64,000 bases of DNA from Simmondsia chinensis (GCA_018398585.1 JAGTTD010000006.1:2430501-2494500); one strand, 5' to 3'. Shown: positions 33,082 through 44,405, counted from the first letter of the stretch. Numbers and translations: made by a program. Notes: generated from the sequence alone by a model not told the origin.

Positions 33082-33242
33082 CCTGTTTTCTCAGGTTGTG
33101 TTCTTGTTTTATTTTGTCTTTTTCTAATACGTGCTTTTATTCGAACTGACTCAGGCCTCGCTTTTGCAAGTATGCTTGTTTTGTATCGTGTTTTCTCAGC
33201 ATCTGTATCGTGAATTTTGTTATAATTATCCAAAAAAAAAAA
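33082..33242 (+). mobile_element. 5'-truncated L1 LINE tail
   Basis: An 8-bp TSD, GTTGGAAT (33074-33081 and 33243-33250), surrounds a T/G-rich 3' UTR ending TTATAATTATCC plus an A run. The same type of end closes the L1 copies at 39964 and 54319. Confidence 0.6.
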
Positions 33243-33508
33243 GTTGGAATTGGAAAATGAAAATATCTGTTTTTTCTTACTCAATTTTTGCCTGAAATCC
33301 CAAGCTTCAACAATAATGATTCATAAGGATGAGGTTGCAGAAGGCATGCCTGACAAGAATTGGCAAAACAGCAAAAAGTATCATCATGTCCTTTTTCTTT
33401 TTATAATTAGGACACAGGTCGAGAAGGCACCATCAGTACTGGTTAGGATTCAACGACAAATAAAAACATATATATGTACACATTAGAAAAGGGGTAAGGG
33501 ATCAAAGA

Positions 33509-33743
33509 GGACACCAACACGCCGTCACAGGATTCCATTAGAACTCTGAAGTAAAGCGTGCTTGGGTGAGAGTAATACCAGGATGGATGACCTCCCGGGG
33601 AGTCCTCATCTTCAAGTTGGGAGCACTGGAAAACAACTTCTCTTCAGGTTAACACCCTGAAGGAGGAAGGCTGGGTACATCCGCCCTCCCCAGACCCTGC
33701 GTAGGCGGGAGCCCTTAAGGCACTGGGTATGTTCCTATATTTG
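33509..33743 (+). mobile_element. 5S-headed SINE, copy D (subfamily 2)
   Basis: Flanked by a 25/26-bp duplication differing by one indel (33483-33508 and 33744-33768, beginning TTAGAAAAGGGGTAAGGGA). Head: ACACCAACACGCC, GATTCCATTAGAACTCTGAA, CGTGCTTGGGTGAGAG and ACCAGGATGGATGACCTCC. Tail: GGGTACATCCGCCCTCCCC, GGCGGGAGCCC and GGCACTGGGTATG. The TTG repeats are almost lost. Confidence 0.92.
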
Positions 33744-34165
33744 TTAGAAAAGGGGTAAGGGACAAAGAACTAGATTTTTGTAGGCCAGTAAATGGAGCAC
33801 ATTGAATAACTCCCAAGTAGGCTGGTCGATGTTGAATCATACATCAAACATACTGACAATTGGGTCATGGAACTCGTAAGCACTTGAGGAAACAACCTCG
33901 ACATCAGTTTGTTAAACCACAAATGTCTCACTACGTATCTTCATGGATCCTTAGACTACTGTATTCTTAGAATAGTGAATATATTAGATTTTTTTTTTTT
34001 TTTTTTTTTTTTTTGTGTACAATCAATACTTCTAATATTTTTTTCTTACTTTCCAATGCTTTTTATAGGATTTAATCTTGATAACTTTGCTACATTAGAT
34101 ATGGTAGGGCCCCATTTTATTTTGGGGGGGGGGGGGGGGGGGATCTACGAATGATTTGCTGTAAG
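33744..34165. other. Spacer with homopolymer T and G tracts
   Basis: Contains a T tract (about 33990-34013) and a G tract (about 34124-34142). No gene seen. Confidence 0.6.
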
Positions 34166-34178
34166 GTCAGTCAAGACC

Positions 34179-34438
34179 AGGGTTCATTTACCAGGTATTA
34201 AGGCACCATATTTCATTAGAACTCCGAAGTTAAACGTGCTTGGACGAGAGTAGTATTAGGATGGGCAACCTCCTGGGAAATCCTCGTGTTGCGAACCCCA
34301 TAAGGTTGGGGGTCCTCGAAAACAGCCTCTTGGCAGGATTACACCCTGAAGGGGTAAGGCTGCGTACATCTAACCCCTCCTAGATCTCGCTTATGCGGGA
34401 GCCCTTAAGGCACTGAGTCTGTTATTGTTGTTGTTGTT
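34179..34438 (+). mobile_element. 5S-headed SINE, copy B (subfamily 1)
   Basis: The TSD GTCAGTCAAGACC (34166-34178) against GTCAATCAAGACC (34439-34451) matches at 12 of 13 positions. Head: AGGGTTCATTTACCAGG, GAACTCCGAAGTTAAACGTG and TTAGGATGGGCAACCTCCTG. Tail: GGGGGTCCTCGAAAACAGCC, GGTAAGGCTGCGTACATC and five TTG units. It sits less than 0.5 kb from copy D in the same orientation. Confidence 0.93.
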
Positions 34439-34451
34439 GTCAATCAAGACC

Positions 34452-35377
34452 CCAAGAAATAGAAGCAGTTGCTTAAAGCGTCCAATTTTGTAGAAACTCG
34501 TTTTAATAACTATTTATCGGTTTGTTTCTATCGTACGACACAAATCAGAATTGGAGAAATAACAATTTATGTGGAACGCATATGGATATATATAATGTAA
34601 CTGACCCGTATATTAACTAATATAATGCTATAGAGTGGACTATTCGAGGTGTGTTTGAGCCGGTTTCCGTACATTGTGATTGAAAATTGACTTAGTGATT
34701 AAAATTTATTTTGAACCCGTAAAATCTCAAGACTAGCTCTCATTCGTTTTTCCCAAAGTCCCATCATATTTGTCTCCATCACAAGATAAATGTAAAATTA
34801 CCTACCTCTTTCTTGCCATCACATCCAGAACAAGTATTGACCTTGAGTTCTTTAGGTGCGTATGATTAAATCAGTATCCTATGCCAGTATTGTCCTTCAG
34901 ATTATTTGTCTCTTAGAAAATATAACAACTAAATAGTAAAAGATCCAGTGAGAAAAATAAAAAATAAACACTTAAATTTACGTGATTCGGCCTAAAATAC
35001 CTACGTTTACGGAGTTAAGGGGAGATTTTATTACTTTAGAATTGTTACAGAAAGTTTTTTTTCTAATTCACTCTACTATCTCAAATTCTAAATAGGGTTT
35101 ATGTAGGCCCACATACTAAAACCCTAAATTCTTTAACTGAAATCATTAACACAGGCTTGAATCTTGACCTGAGCTGGCCGGCTCAATCCTCCACTCCTAT
35201 GGACTTGACCTATAACAGTATAAAATCAGGCTCCACACAGAAAGTCCAACAATTTCTTGGTAACTTTTTGACACATTTTAGTTAGAGTATAAAATTATTC
35301 TTGAGCTTTATTCATCAGTTTATGGGTTTGAGGACTATTGATTCATTGAAACTTCTTGTAAGCCACCCCCTGCCGAG
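34452..35377. other. AT-rich spacer, possible old LTR
   Basis: 34900-35240 contains a TTTACGTGATTCGG motif often found near the end of Copia LTRs on the minus strand. Boundaries were not found. Confidence 0.35.
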
Positions 35378-35655
35378 TAATTAACCATCTAAAAATCTTA
35401 AACTGATGGGAGAATATCCAATAATAGTCTTATACTCTAATGTACCCCCTCACACAAATGCGCAGTGATTTTAATACATGGATAATATATAGGTCCATTC
35501 ATTACTTATGCTTGAAATATATTAATATTTAGAGTTGAGGGCTGTTGGAATTCGATCGAATTTGTGACCGCGTGGTCAACAAGCCTCTAAAGTCTAAACC
35601 ATGTTAAGAAACGAACTATCCCAAAAGTTTAATAAGTTGGTCTTATACTCTTACA
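35378..35655 (-). mobile_element. TRIM copy, eroded
   Basis: The outer repeats (35378-35442 and 35602-35655) match the 72-bp LTRs of the TRIM at 58033-58325 (AACTGATGGG, CTTATACTCTAATG). The inner GTCAACAAGCCTCTAAAG keeps the same order. The TSD is not clear. Confidence 0.6.
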
Positions 35656-35799
35656 TTCTCATCTTATCTTCAAAAGGTATCATCTTCACTTTATTTCGAA
35701 CACGCTCAAATATGATATTATCTTAACACTACACGGGGTCGACACAACAGTAAAGAGAACAGAGCACATGCTAGCGCACAGTACCCCTAGGCCTTCATG

Positions 35800-36033
35800 T
35801 TTGTTATTATTGTTTTATTATTGCTTGTAAGCTTGGTCTTACTTTATTTGATTTTTTCGAAATTGTTCCTTCTTAATCTTTTTCTTTTTAAAGAGTTGGA
35901 GGTCCTTTAAAAACAACCTCTCTATCGGTTATCGCCCTGTAGTCATAAGACTGCGTATATCTTATCCTTTTTAGACCCTCCCTTGATGGGAGCCTATTTG
36001 AGGCACTGAGTTGTTATTATTGTATAAAGTTAT
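35800..36033 (+). mobile_element. RTE LINE 3' end fragment
   Basis: UTR text shared with 24690-24790 (TTTTATTATTGCTTG) is followed by the tail GTTGGAGGTCCTTTAAAAAC, AAGACTGCGTATATCTTATC, GATGGGAGCC and GGCACTGAGTTG, then TTATTATTG. Confidence 0.65.
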
Positions 36034-36428
36034 TTTGTTTTCCTTTTTTGTTGGAAGTACATAGCAATTACTGCAGCATTAATCTGGGTTCAGAAATAAT
36101 TGTACAAAATGTGGGTAGAAGTTTTGGTTTTTTTTTTTTTTTTTTTTTTCATTAAATACCGACGTGTACTATTAGCACAGTTATACACAGTCCTTGTGCT
36201 TTGCAGCTTCACTTCTCTCTCCATTTCTAATTTTTACAAAATTCTCTGATTAAAGTTTGGAACTTTAACTGTACGGATACATCTCAATTTGTCTATATAA
36301 GTTAATAAATTTTTTTAAAGTAAAATAAAATATTATATAAAAGAAGAGTAGAGGATCAGGATAAAACTTGAATAAAAATTTTACTATTAATGTTAAAAAA
36401 AAGAACTTGAATAAAAGTAATATAAAGT

Positions 36429-36505
36429 GGGCACTACCAAGATTTGAACCCACATCCTCATAATTTACATGAAAACTTCTTTATCACTAAAGTACCGGCT
36501 CACTT
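36429..36505 (-). repeat. tRNA-like sequence, probable SINE head
   Basis: On the minus strand AGCCGGTACTTTAGTGATAA and GTGGGTTCAAATCTTGGTAG resemble the A and B boxes of a tRNA promoter. It does not fold as a full tRNA by inspection. Confidence 0.35.
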
Positions 36506-36761
36506 CTGATACTAAAATACATATAATTTTATATAATATAAATTATGCATTGGGGCACATGTTGGTTGTACACTGTTTCAAACGGCATGCAACCCTTGTA
36601 ATCCATTTCAAATGGCCATACATTGAGGAAATTATAGTAAAGTGTGCCATTTTGTTAAATATTTTTTAAAGTATGTCATTTTTTTTTTTTAAACTATGCC
36701 AATTTGCTAAAAAACTCATTGTTTTTTATATAATAATATTTGATTGATATATATATATATA

Positions 36762-36945
36762 TGAAATATATCTGTTTTGAGAAGGTGTGAGAGTAAAAGG
36801 GTGAATTCTGAGTCAGACATTTGGTTGAAGAGGGGGAGGGAGGTGATGTCAAGTGGAACAGAAACGATATCAGCAACTAAATGAATGGCCCAAAAGCCAC
36901 CCTTTTATTGTCACTCACCCTCTTATAAGAGTCATCCCTTATATA
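36762..36945. mobile_element. MITE in a TA microsatellite
   Basis: Inverted segments GTGTGAGAGTAAAAGGGTG and CACCCTTTTATTGTCACTC lie between (TA)n runs at 36748-36762 and 36941-36950. Related to 25158-25450. Confidence 0.5.
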
Positions 36946-36959
36946 TATACACACACATA

Positions 36960-37168
36960 CTATTATGGGGTTAATATTGGTATAAACGTCTCGGTTTCTT
37001 GGGGTAATGCTGCTATAGTTCCAAGGGTTGGATGTTTTGGCAGGCATTCGGGCATTTTAGGGTTTGTTGGGTTTTTTTTTTTTCCGGCTCTTGTGGGCTT
37101 TTTTGGGTTTCGCTTTGGTGTGAACTAAATTTGTACTAAGAATCATTTCTCTAATTATCGAAAAACGA
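36960..37168 (+). repeat. L1 LINE 3' UTR fragment
   Basis: T/G-rich text ends TCTCTAATTATCGAAAAA, like the closing CGCTAATTATC plus A run of the L1 copy ending at 39964. TSD not found. Confidence 0.4.
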
Positions 37169-37880
37169 CACATTGTTGTAAACAGTGACGGAGGTAGGAT
37201 TTAGAGTTACTGCAAGTATTACTATGGGTAATAGGACACTTTTCTAATGCATGACTAGTGCTTGTGTAACACTAGTACAATAAATGATTTCAGTGTGGGC
37301 AATTGTTTATATTGACATATACGTGGCTCCGTTATGGACTGTACAAAATTAAACATAATTATTAATTATTGAGTGATGTTAGATTGTTAGTACATAATGT
37401 TCTTTTTTTGTTTTAAAAAAATAAAAACTGAAGTCAAAATTCAAATAAAGGATCGGGATAAGGAGTAAAATCTCTTAAATAAAGATAACGAAACTTAAAG
37501 TGGAAAAATAAAAGATTCAAACGTATAAAATAGCGACTAACACAGTGTCCCAGCAGTCACCTGCACCTTACCTCTCCCGGCGCGTGGGGGAGTGTGACCA
37601 CCCACCCAGAGGCCGGAGCTCCATTTTCGGGGTCGTCAAGGCCGTCCGCTGCTGGCCGTACAACGCTCGAAGGGTGATTGCCGACTTTCAGAGATTCCAA
37701 CCTCTCGTCTTCCTCCTCTTGGCACCGTGCTCCCCCCAGGTCCGACTATCCGCTTTCAGACACGCACCACCGATAATCTTTCCCCATAATCTCTTTTCCC
37801 TTCTCCCCATTCTCCCTTGCTTTTCCCGCTGCAAAGGCCACCTCCACAACTCCGGTGACCACCAGCACAGTGTCCCGATA

Positions 37881-38654
37881 ATGTCAACTTGTAAGGATTC
37901 AATGTCAATTTTTGTTGACGGTCTCCCGAAGTTTACTTCAAACTTGTGGCTTAAGGCTGTTTTTCGGGATTTTCGATCAGTGTATGACTGTTTTGTCCCA
38001 AAAAATAGAAGAGTCAAAACCAGACTTTCTTATGGTTTTGTTAGATTCCGGCAGCGAAATGAGGCCCTAAGGGCAATCGATTCCATGAATGGTTGTTGGA
38101 TCATGGGATACAAGATTAAGGTTGACTGGGCTAAACAACGAAGTGGGTCGAATAGCAGGCAGTGTCAGAATCAGAATCGCATAAGGGTACACCATTCAGA
38201 TCGAGATAGGAGGGCTGATGATATAGTCATCAATCAAACTCCAGAGGACACCGACCAATCACCTCTGGGTAGGGGTGCATTGGAACTTAGTGGCCCCAAG
38301 GTCATAACAGCTTCCATAAACAAACAGGTGGAAGCTTGGATGTGTAGATCGATAATTGCCCATTCGTATGGGGATGATACGCTTGATAATGTCCTGAGAT
38401 TCCTAACGGAGAACGAACTTTTTGATTTGACTCTGCGAGGTCTGAGCTCAGAAACCTTTATTCTTACATGCGACTCGACCACAGCTATGGATGAATATCT
38501 TGGTGCCTGGAAACATGTACTACTTGGTAAATTCAGAGAGGTGAACCGCTACACAGGACAAACTCTTGGTACTATGAGAAGAAGAGTGTGGATTGAAATC
38601 CATGGTTTACCATTACAGTGCTGGTCGACGGAGAGCTTCACTAATTTTGCGTGA
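37881..38654 (+). pseudogene. L1 ORF1: RRM plus DUF4283-like domain
   Basis: Likely start ATG 37881. The RRM reads MSIFVDGLPKFTSNLWLKAV with RNP-1-like YGFVRFRQ and GYKIKVDWAK. A DUF4283-like region follows with VLRFLTENELFDLTLRGLSS, WKHVLLGKFREV and VWIEIHGLPLQCW. The frame stops at 38652-38654 (TGA), where the match continues as WGNF. ORF1 proteins with an RRM are known from the BNR sub-clade of plant L1 LINEs and bind the element RNA. More lesions follow to 39660. Confidence 0.85.
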
Positions 38655-39660
38655 ATCTGGGGTAACTTCATTTGAGTGGATTCGCAAACTTTGGCAATGA
38701 GATGTGTGGATGTGGCAAGGGTTCTCATTGATACTTGCTCCCTATCTACTATCCAATAGGTTGTGCAAGTCAACTTTAATGAGGGAAGCCGAATGGTTTT
38801 TATAAAAGAAGGGAACTCCGAGCTAATCCCAAGCTACTCTGCAGAAGTTATCCATCTCGCAGCGTCTGCCAGATTAAATAGGAAAGAAGGTCGAACCCTA
38901 TGACAAGCTCCTAACTTGAATACCAACACCAATCCGGATCCTACTGAACGTGATATGTAGGATTGGGTGTATGGATGTGTGTATTGGTAATCTGAGTGTA
39001 GGATACGTTACGCTACATTTTAACTTTCAGGCTTTTGGTAGATGGCCCTTGGGTATGCAGTCTCCTTACTCGTCTGTCTACCTCTCTCCGCCCTGAGCCT
39101 GTGAACAGTTTGTTGTTATACAAGGCCAAGTTAACAGACCGTATGTAAGATCGCAACTGCTTCTGCCTTGGGTTGAGGATAGTGGAACCAGTTCACATGG
39201 GATGCAAATTCAGAGCACATCTCAAGCAGATCGACTTCCAAACACTAATGGTGATTGCGAGTCTGAGTCATCGAGTCCAACCTTTCCACCGGGAGGTACC
39301 GTCTTATAGAGGCTAGTACACCTGAGAACTACCAAGTGCCTGTGCCATTTGGGGAGGGACCTAGCTTAACTCGGAGGAAAAATGGGAAATTGCAGACGAC
39401 AAAAGCGTAAGGCGAAAGAGAAGGAGAAGCGGGAACTTCAGGAATTTCTGAAGGACATGTCGCCCGGTAGTAACTCGCAAAAGCTGACAGAGAACACTAG
39501 AAAGAAGAAGAAGAAGAACTTGATGAATCGGGGCAACCACGTCGCTGATGCTGGTCAAACCGAGGAAGCAGTCCGAGTAATAGAGATGGGAGAAAGATTA
39601 GACTTGGATTTTGAGGGTGTTGATCCGACTATGGTGAGTGTTATTCTTCATGGAAGGCTG
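38655..39660 (+). pseudogene. L1 ORF1, C-terminal remains
   Basis: 38660-38910 still reads as ORF1 in pieces (MRCVDVARVLIDTC, SAEVIHLAASARLNRKEGR). 39382-39660 is in another frame, with a lysine-rich stretch (RKKKKKNLMNRG) and EEAVRVIEMGERLDLDFEGV, the usual end of plant L1 ORF1. At least one frameshift and several stops separate them. Confidence 0.65.
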
Positions 39661-39977
39661 TGAGGGGTTTTTTTTGGCTTCTTGGTGCCCTGTGTTCAGT
39701 TTTCGGTTGTGAGTGTCCTGGTCTTCAGCTGGTTTTTGTGCGTCGGTTTTGCTCCCTGTCCCTACCGTTTGGTTGGTTTTTTGTTTTCGTTGTTTTTGTG
39801 TGCCCGTGTTTGTGGTGCTTTTGTTTTCCCTATTTTTGCTTTTTTTTTTTGTGTTTTTTTGGTTGCCGCTTGTTTTCCCCGCTCTTGTTCGAGTGGATTC
39901 AGGTCTCGCTTTGTCGAGTGGCTTGCTTGTTCCGCGGCTCTGTCGCTAATTATCAAAAAAAAAAAGCGACTAACACA

Positions 39978-40571
39978 TTACTCAATGTGAACAACCTAGG
40001 AGGCTCACTAAAAAATGAAAACCCAAAAGCAAACAACAACGAAACTCTAGAATTAGTGAACTTGGACAAATCAACAATGAGATGAAAACTCCCACAAAAC
40101 TGCCAAACTGAACAACAAGAAGATCACACAACCTCCATCAAAGAAAGCATACACGCTCCTAAACCAAAACATGACCCTTAAACTCTAGTAGCTTTCTCGA
40201 CCAACAAACGCGACTCCTAGAACATAATTAGTAGAACATAAAACTAAATCAACACACAGAGAAAACAATGCCAAGTTTTCATAATTTCTACCAACTTGAC
40301 TTCATTTTCTCCTCAATAATCAATGTCCTTGAGGAGTTGCAATGGCACGTGCTTGGCCTTCTTCTCACACTTCTTTTTGCCTTTTCGATTTTTCATACGG
40401 TTTAATTACAAATTAACAAACTTATGGTTAAAACTTCAAATAACTCATAGTTTTTATGTGTTCATATAACAAGCTAATTAATGTTATGAATACGAGAAAT
40501 ATTATAGTTGAATTTCTGGATTTACCACCAGTTACTTGATTTCCCTATCATATTTTTTCTTAATAGATTTA
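39978..40571. other. Spacer, nothing recognised
   Basis: AT-rich, no gene or repeat supported. Bases 40572-40579 are a TSD. Confidence 0.45.
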
Positions 40572-40579
40572 CTCGAATT

Positions 40580-41291
40580 TAGGGGTGTAAATGAGCCCAT
40601 CCCAACTATAGGCTTTAGCTCGCCAACATTTGGCTCAGCTTGAAGCTCACAAAGCCTTTATATTGAGCTTGAGCTGAGCTTAATCAAAAGCTCAGGCTCC
40701 ACTTAGTTTAGTTGAGCTCAAACGTAGCTTAGTGAGTTCTATATTAAGCTTGGCTCATTTAGGCTCCTTAAAATTCATTATCAGCTCAATTAGGTTCGAA
40801 CTGAGATTATTTTGACTCAAAACTTAGCTCAATTGAATACTACTGTATAAAATATATTGTGCTTGGCTTATATAGGCTTGCTTAGGCTCATGATCCTTTG
40901 AACTTGAGCTTTTAGACACAACCCAAGATATTGACAAAAATAAGGTCCACGTATATGTTTAAGTAAGGTTCTATATTTAATCCAATTGACATTAGGTGAA
41001 ACAGTTGTTACTGGCTGACCATAAGCAAAACTGGCAATCTTTGTCCCCAACTTTGACCGTGTTGCACTTTTAGTTTTAGGATACTGTCTGTTTCTCTCCA
41101 CCCCCTCTTTTTTCTTCTAGCTCTTGTATTCTTGTTAAACTATTTTGTTTCTTCTGAAGATCCTATCCTCATATCTATAAAAATAAAAAAAAATAAAAAA
41201 CTCTTTGTATGATTTTTACTACTATCAAGTTCGAAACAAGCCAACCCTTTCGAGTTTATTGACGAGCCAATTCGACTTATTTACGCACCTA
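40580..41291. mobile_element. hAT-like element, GAGCTC-rich family
   Basis: Ends TAGGGGTGTAAATGAGCC and GACTTATTTACGCACCTA are imperfect inverted repeats. The flanks CTCGAATT (40572-40579) and ATCGAAAT (41292-41299) match at 6 of 8 positions. The left third is GGCTC/GAGCTT words; the middle is unrelated AT-rich sequence. Confidence 0.65.
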
Positions 41292-41667
41292 ATCGAAATT
41301 GTGAAATGATTGGCCTTTTATTATATATATAATATATGCAGATACAACAGTCTAAGCTCTTGTTTTATGTGCATTTTTTTAAATTAATCATGTTGTTTAG
41401 TGAAACTAACACCATATATTATAAAGAAAATAAAATATAAAGCGGCCTTGATTATGTAACCCAAACTTTAATGGCTAATATAATCCCGAGCCAAACAGTC
41501 AAACTATGTCAAACTTTTTCTGAGATACTTTGCTTACAGGTAGGGTAGTGTCTACCAGGATCAGTTAAGATTCTAAGTAATAAAAGTAATTTATTTAAAA
41601 ATTCTAATTTATTGAGAGGTTTTTTTTTAAATTTAGTTATATTATTGATTTGTTTATAGAGAGTTAT

Positions 41668-41805
41668 TAGTGTCATGATAAAATTATTATTGTTAGAGTA
41701 ATAATATAATTTACAAATAATAAAAGCTATAAATTTACCTTGAAAATTACAATCTTACTATGACAATAATAATTTTGTCTTATTAATAACATTACCCTGC
41801 TTATA
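41668..41805. mobile_element. Small AT-rich MITE
   Basis: Palindromic: TAAAATTATTATTGTTAGAG on the left and GACAATAATAATTTTGTC on the right. Family members listed at 24044. Confidence 0.5.
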
Positions 41806-41829
41806 TCATATATCAAATATCATTATTTA

Positions 41830-42086
41830 GGGTTCATTTACCAGGCACTAATACAACCAGATCCCATTAAAACTTCGACGTTAAGCATGCTTGGGCGAGA
41901 GTAGTCCTAGAATGGGTGACCTCCTGGGAAGTCCTCGTGGTGCCAACCCTATAAGGTTGGGGGTCCTCGGAAACAGCCTCTCGGCAGGGTTACTGACGGG
42001 GTAAGGCTGCGTACATCCGCCCCTCCTAGATCCCGCTTTTGCGGGAGCCCTTGAGGCACTGGGTCTATTGTTGTTGTTGTTGTTAT
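41830..42086 (+). mobile_element. 5S-headed SINE, copy C (subfamily 1)
   Basis: The copy whose head looks closest to true 5S rRNA: ACCAGGCACTAAT, GATCCCATTAAAACTTCG, GCATGCTTGGGCGAGAGTAG, GAATGGGTGACCTCCTGGG and AAGTCCTCGTGGTGCC. Tail: GGGGGTCCTCGGAAACAGCC, GGTAAGGCTGCGTACATCCG, GGCACTGGGTCTA and TTG repeats. No TSD was found; a PIF-like MITE abuts its 3' end and may have replaced it. Confidence 0.88.
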
Positions 42087-42091
42087 TGTGG

Positions 42092-42445
42092 TTCAATGGA
42101 AATTTTTTTCACGAAATTTTTTTCTTCATCCTTTATTTTCAGTTAAAAATATATTTCTTAATTTTTTTTTTGTCTTTCTAGCTGAAGAAAATAATTTCAT
42201 TCTATAAATCGTATGAAGTTCATGCTTAGTCAAGTTAAGGTAGAACTAAAGCATCCAACGTGAGATTACGGCAGAAACATTTTCCTCCCTAAGGAGGAAA
42301 TGTTTCCCCTTTTCGTTGAGGCGAGGTCAAGTTATCTTCAACGGAGGAGAACATTTTTTGAATTTATGATTGCTGCTATATATGAATTCGTGCAAAGAAA
42401 CTTAAAATTGAGACAAAAAATATTTTCTATCAAAACAAACACAAC
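42092..42445. mobile_element. PIF/Harbinger-like MITE
   Basis: Related to 13148-13473 along most of its length: GGTTCAATGG start, TTTTCCTCC...GGAGGAAA centre, ATCAAAACAAACAC end. It is directly next to SINE copy C. Confidence 0.5.
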
Positions 42446-42764
42446 ATTAGTAATTGGAGAAAGGATGATATTTGTTTGATAAGTTATAATCGTATATAAG
42501 GACTTGTATTTTAGTTGGTATTATAATATAATGTGATTATTCGAGGTGCGTTTATGTCAATATAAAGAATTTAGTTAGGATTCACTGATCAAACTTTTTC
42601 CCAACTCCTATAATTTTAGGATCGATCCTGTATATTTGTCTGTATTTGTGGCTTTTTTTTGGTTTAGGAAAAGCCTTAAATATGGGATAAACTGAGAAGC
42701 AAAGAATTGAAATTGAAAAGAAAAGTTGGGATCTTTTTTATTGCAAAGCATCTTGCATACATCG

Positions 42765-42995
42765 TGAAGGAATCAATTATTCTCAAAAATTGAACTGATG
42801 GGTGAAGACTGATAAATAATTTTATTTTTTTACATATTCCATTATGTTGTCTTTTGATATCAAATCGTAGATAGTGTACAAACCTACCATATACTTTTTG
42901 TCGAAATAATATTAATATCGAGAGGATGAGCTATTGGGATTTGAAACCCACGACTTGTTAATCAATAAGGTTCATATACATTGTTAAAAATCTAA
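42765..42995 (-). mobile_element. TRIM remnant
   Basis: TGAAGGAATCAATTATTCTC and AACTGATGGGTGAAG match the TRIM LTR. TATTGGGATTTGAAACCCAC followed by ATCAATAAGG matches its internal and primer-site half. The second LTR is unrecognisable. Confidence 0.5.
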
Positions 42996-43204
42996 TAGTT
43001 GTATCAGTACAATGCACCAAGACCCGTAAATTATTTTATATTCGAACAAAAATCATTAGGACTATATTTAAATATTTTCAGTTCTATAGAAAATCTCATC
43101 CCTCGAGACTCTTCAATTATAATTATTATGAAATTATTGTAATTTTATAATATTCCTCGAATGTCATGCTTGCCCATGGATAAGCAATTAATTAGTGTGT
43201 TAAC

Positions 43205-43820
43205 TAATTTTTTTTTTTTTGAACAAAAAAAAAAAAAAAAAATCTAACTTAACTTTCTAAGATACAGCTTGCATTTTCAGAAAAAGTTAAATGTACCTTT
43301 TTTATATATAATTAGTGACAAATTCGTAATTTAAAACAAACACTTCATATAAACGAGACCCGAGTTAACTTGCATCAAAGCGGGGATCAAAACAGAGACA
43401 AAAGTAATAGATCATTTATTTTTTTTAATAAAGAGAGACACAAGTTAGGTACAGACTTTGGGTACCTATTGCGTTGCACTTTTTTTTTTCTTTTTTTTTT
43501 TCCGGTTTTTGGCTTGCAAGCTTGAGGCTAAGTATCAGCCCCGAATCACTCACCAAGTCATTTTTTCGTTGGGACGAAAATGAAACGAAAGAAAAATGAA
43601 AATTTTAACAAGAAAAGTAAACAAGGCACAAGATTTACGTAGTTCAGCTAACTAAGCCTATGTTCAAAAGGTTACAAAGGTTTTTTGCTATCTTTTAGGA
43701 AGAACATACGAGACATTTCCTTCTCTCACATAACCCCTCACAAAACCGAGGGAACAATATATATAGTTATACAACACCTTCAATCAAGCATGTACCCCAA
43801 TCAAGCCGAGAAAGTTTAGG
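43205..43820 (-). repeat. L1 tail and possible LTR fragments, minus strand
   Basis: 43303-43410 (TATAATTAGTGACAAATTCG) resembles the L1 3' end at 57852-58010. 43560-43800 has GATTTACGTAGTTCAGC, an LTR-end motif. A and T homopolymers occur at 43207-43242. Boundaries are uncertain and no gene is seen. Confidence 0.35.
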
Positions 43821-43827
43821 GGTCGTG

Positions 43828-44148
43828 AGGCATAACAGCAACAACAACCACCCCCGCCGAGTGCCTCATAGAGGCTCCCGCCATGGCAGAGTCCGGGTGG
43901 TTAAGATATACGCAATATTGTCCTTACATGGTATTACCTGAAGAGAGGCTATTTCTAAAGGAGCCCCTAACCTTAAAAAGAAAAGAAGGAATAGTATAAA
44001 AAGGATTCAAATAAAACAATACCGAGCATACAAACAATAATAAAACAACAATAATAGACATGCATCGGTGTATTCCTATCTTCTAAAGCAACCAAGTGCC
44101 TCATGAGACATAACAGATTATAAAATACAATTAGGCTCCGGAAAGAAA
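43828..44148 (-). mobile_element. RTE LINE 3' end fragment
   Basis: On the plus strand it opens with CAACAACAACC, then GAGTGCCTCATAGAGGCTCC, AAGATATACGCAATATTG and GAGAGGCTATTTCTAAAGG (the tail module complemented). AT-rich UTR follows to about 44130. No 5S sequence is attached, unlike the SINE just to its right. Confidence 0.65.
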
Positions 44149-44161
44149 GCCAACCATTCAT

Positions 44162-44405
44162 AAAGCAACATTTTCAGTGCCCCAAGGACTCCCGCCTAAG
44201 CAAGGTCTGGGGTGGGTGAATGTACGCAGCCTTCTCCCTTCAGGTTGCTACCTTAAAAGGAGGCTGTTTTCGAGAACCCCAACTTGGGGGATGCAACACA
44301 AGGACTTCCCAGGAGGTCACCTATCTAGATACTGCTCTCATCTAAGCACGCTTAACTTCAGAGTTTTAATTGGATTTAATACTTGCGTGTTGGTATCCTC
44401 CTAAT
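44162..44405 (-). mobile_element. 5S-headed SINE, copy I (subfamily 2, minus strand)
   Basis: The TSD GCCAACCATTCAT (44149-44161) and GCCAACCGCTCAT (44406-44418) match at 11 of 13 positions. Complement of the tail: AGTGCCCCAAGGACTCCCGC and GAATGTACGCAGCCTTCTCC. Complement of the 5S head: AGGAGGTCACCTATCTAGAT, AAGCACGCTTAACTTCAGAG and CTTGCGTGTTGGTATCCTC. It lies about 200 bp upstream of the BURP gene start. Confidence 0.91.

Larger units (their letters stand above)
37545..39964 (+). mobile_element. ORF1-only L1 LINE (RRM/BNR-type) with intact ends
   Basis: A 13-bp perfect TSD, AGCGACTAACACA (37532-37544 and 39965-39977), flanks a GC-rich 5' UTR, a decayed ORF1, a T/G-rich 3' UTR and a poly(A) run (39955-39964). 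ORF2 (endonuclease and reverse transcriptase) is absent: ORF1 passes directly into the 3' UTR near 39660. The layout recalls mammalian HAL1 half-L1s. Because both ends are present and flanked by the TSD, ORF2 loss probably came before this insertion, or by internal deletion after it. Confidence 0.85.

Noticed and set aside
39660..40085. Protein frames with runs of Phe, Val and Cys
   Set aside because: They overlap the T/G-rich 3' UTR of the L1 element and occur in all three plus-strand frames, as expected from base composition.
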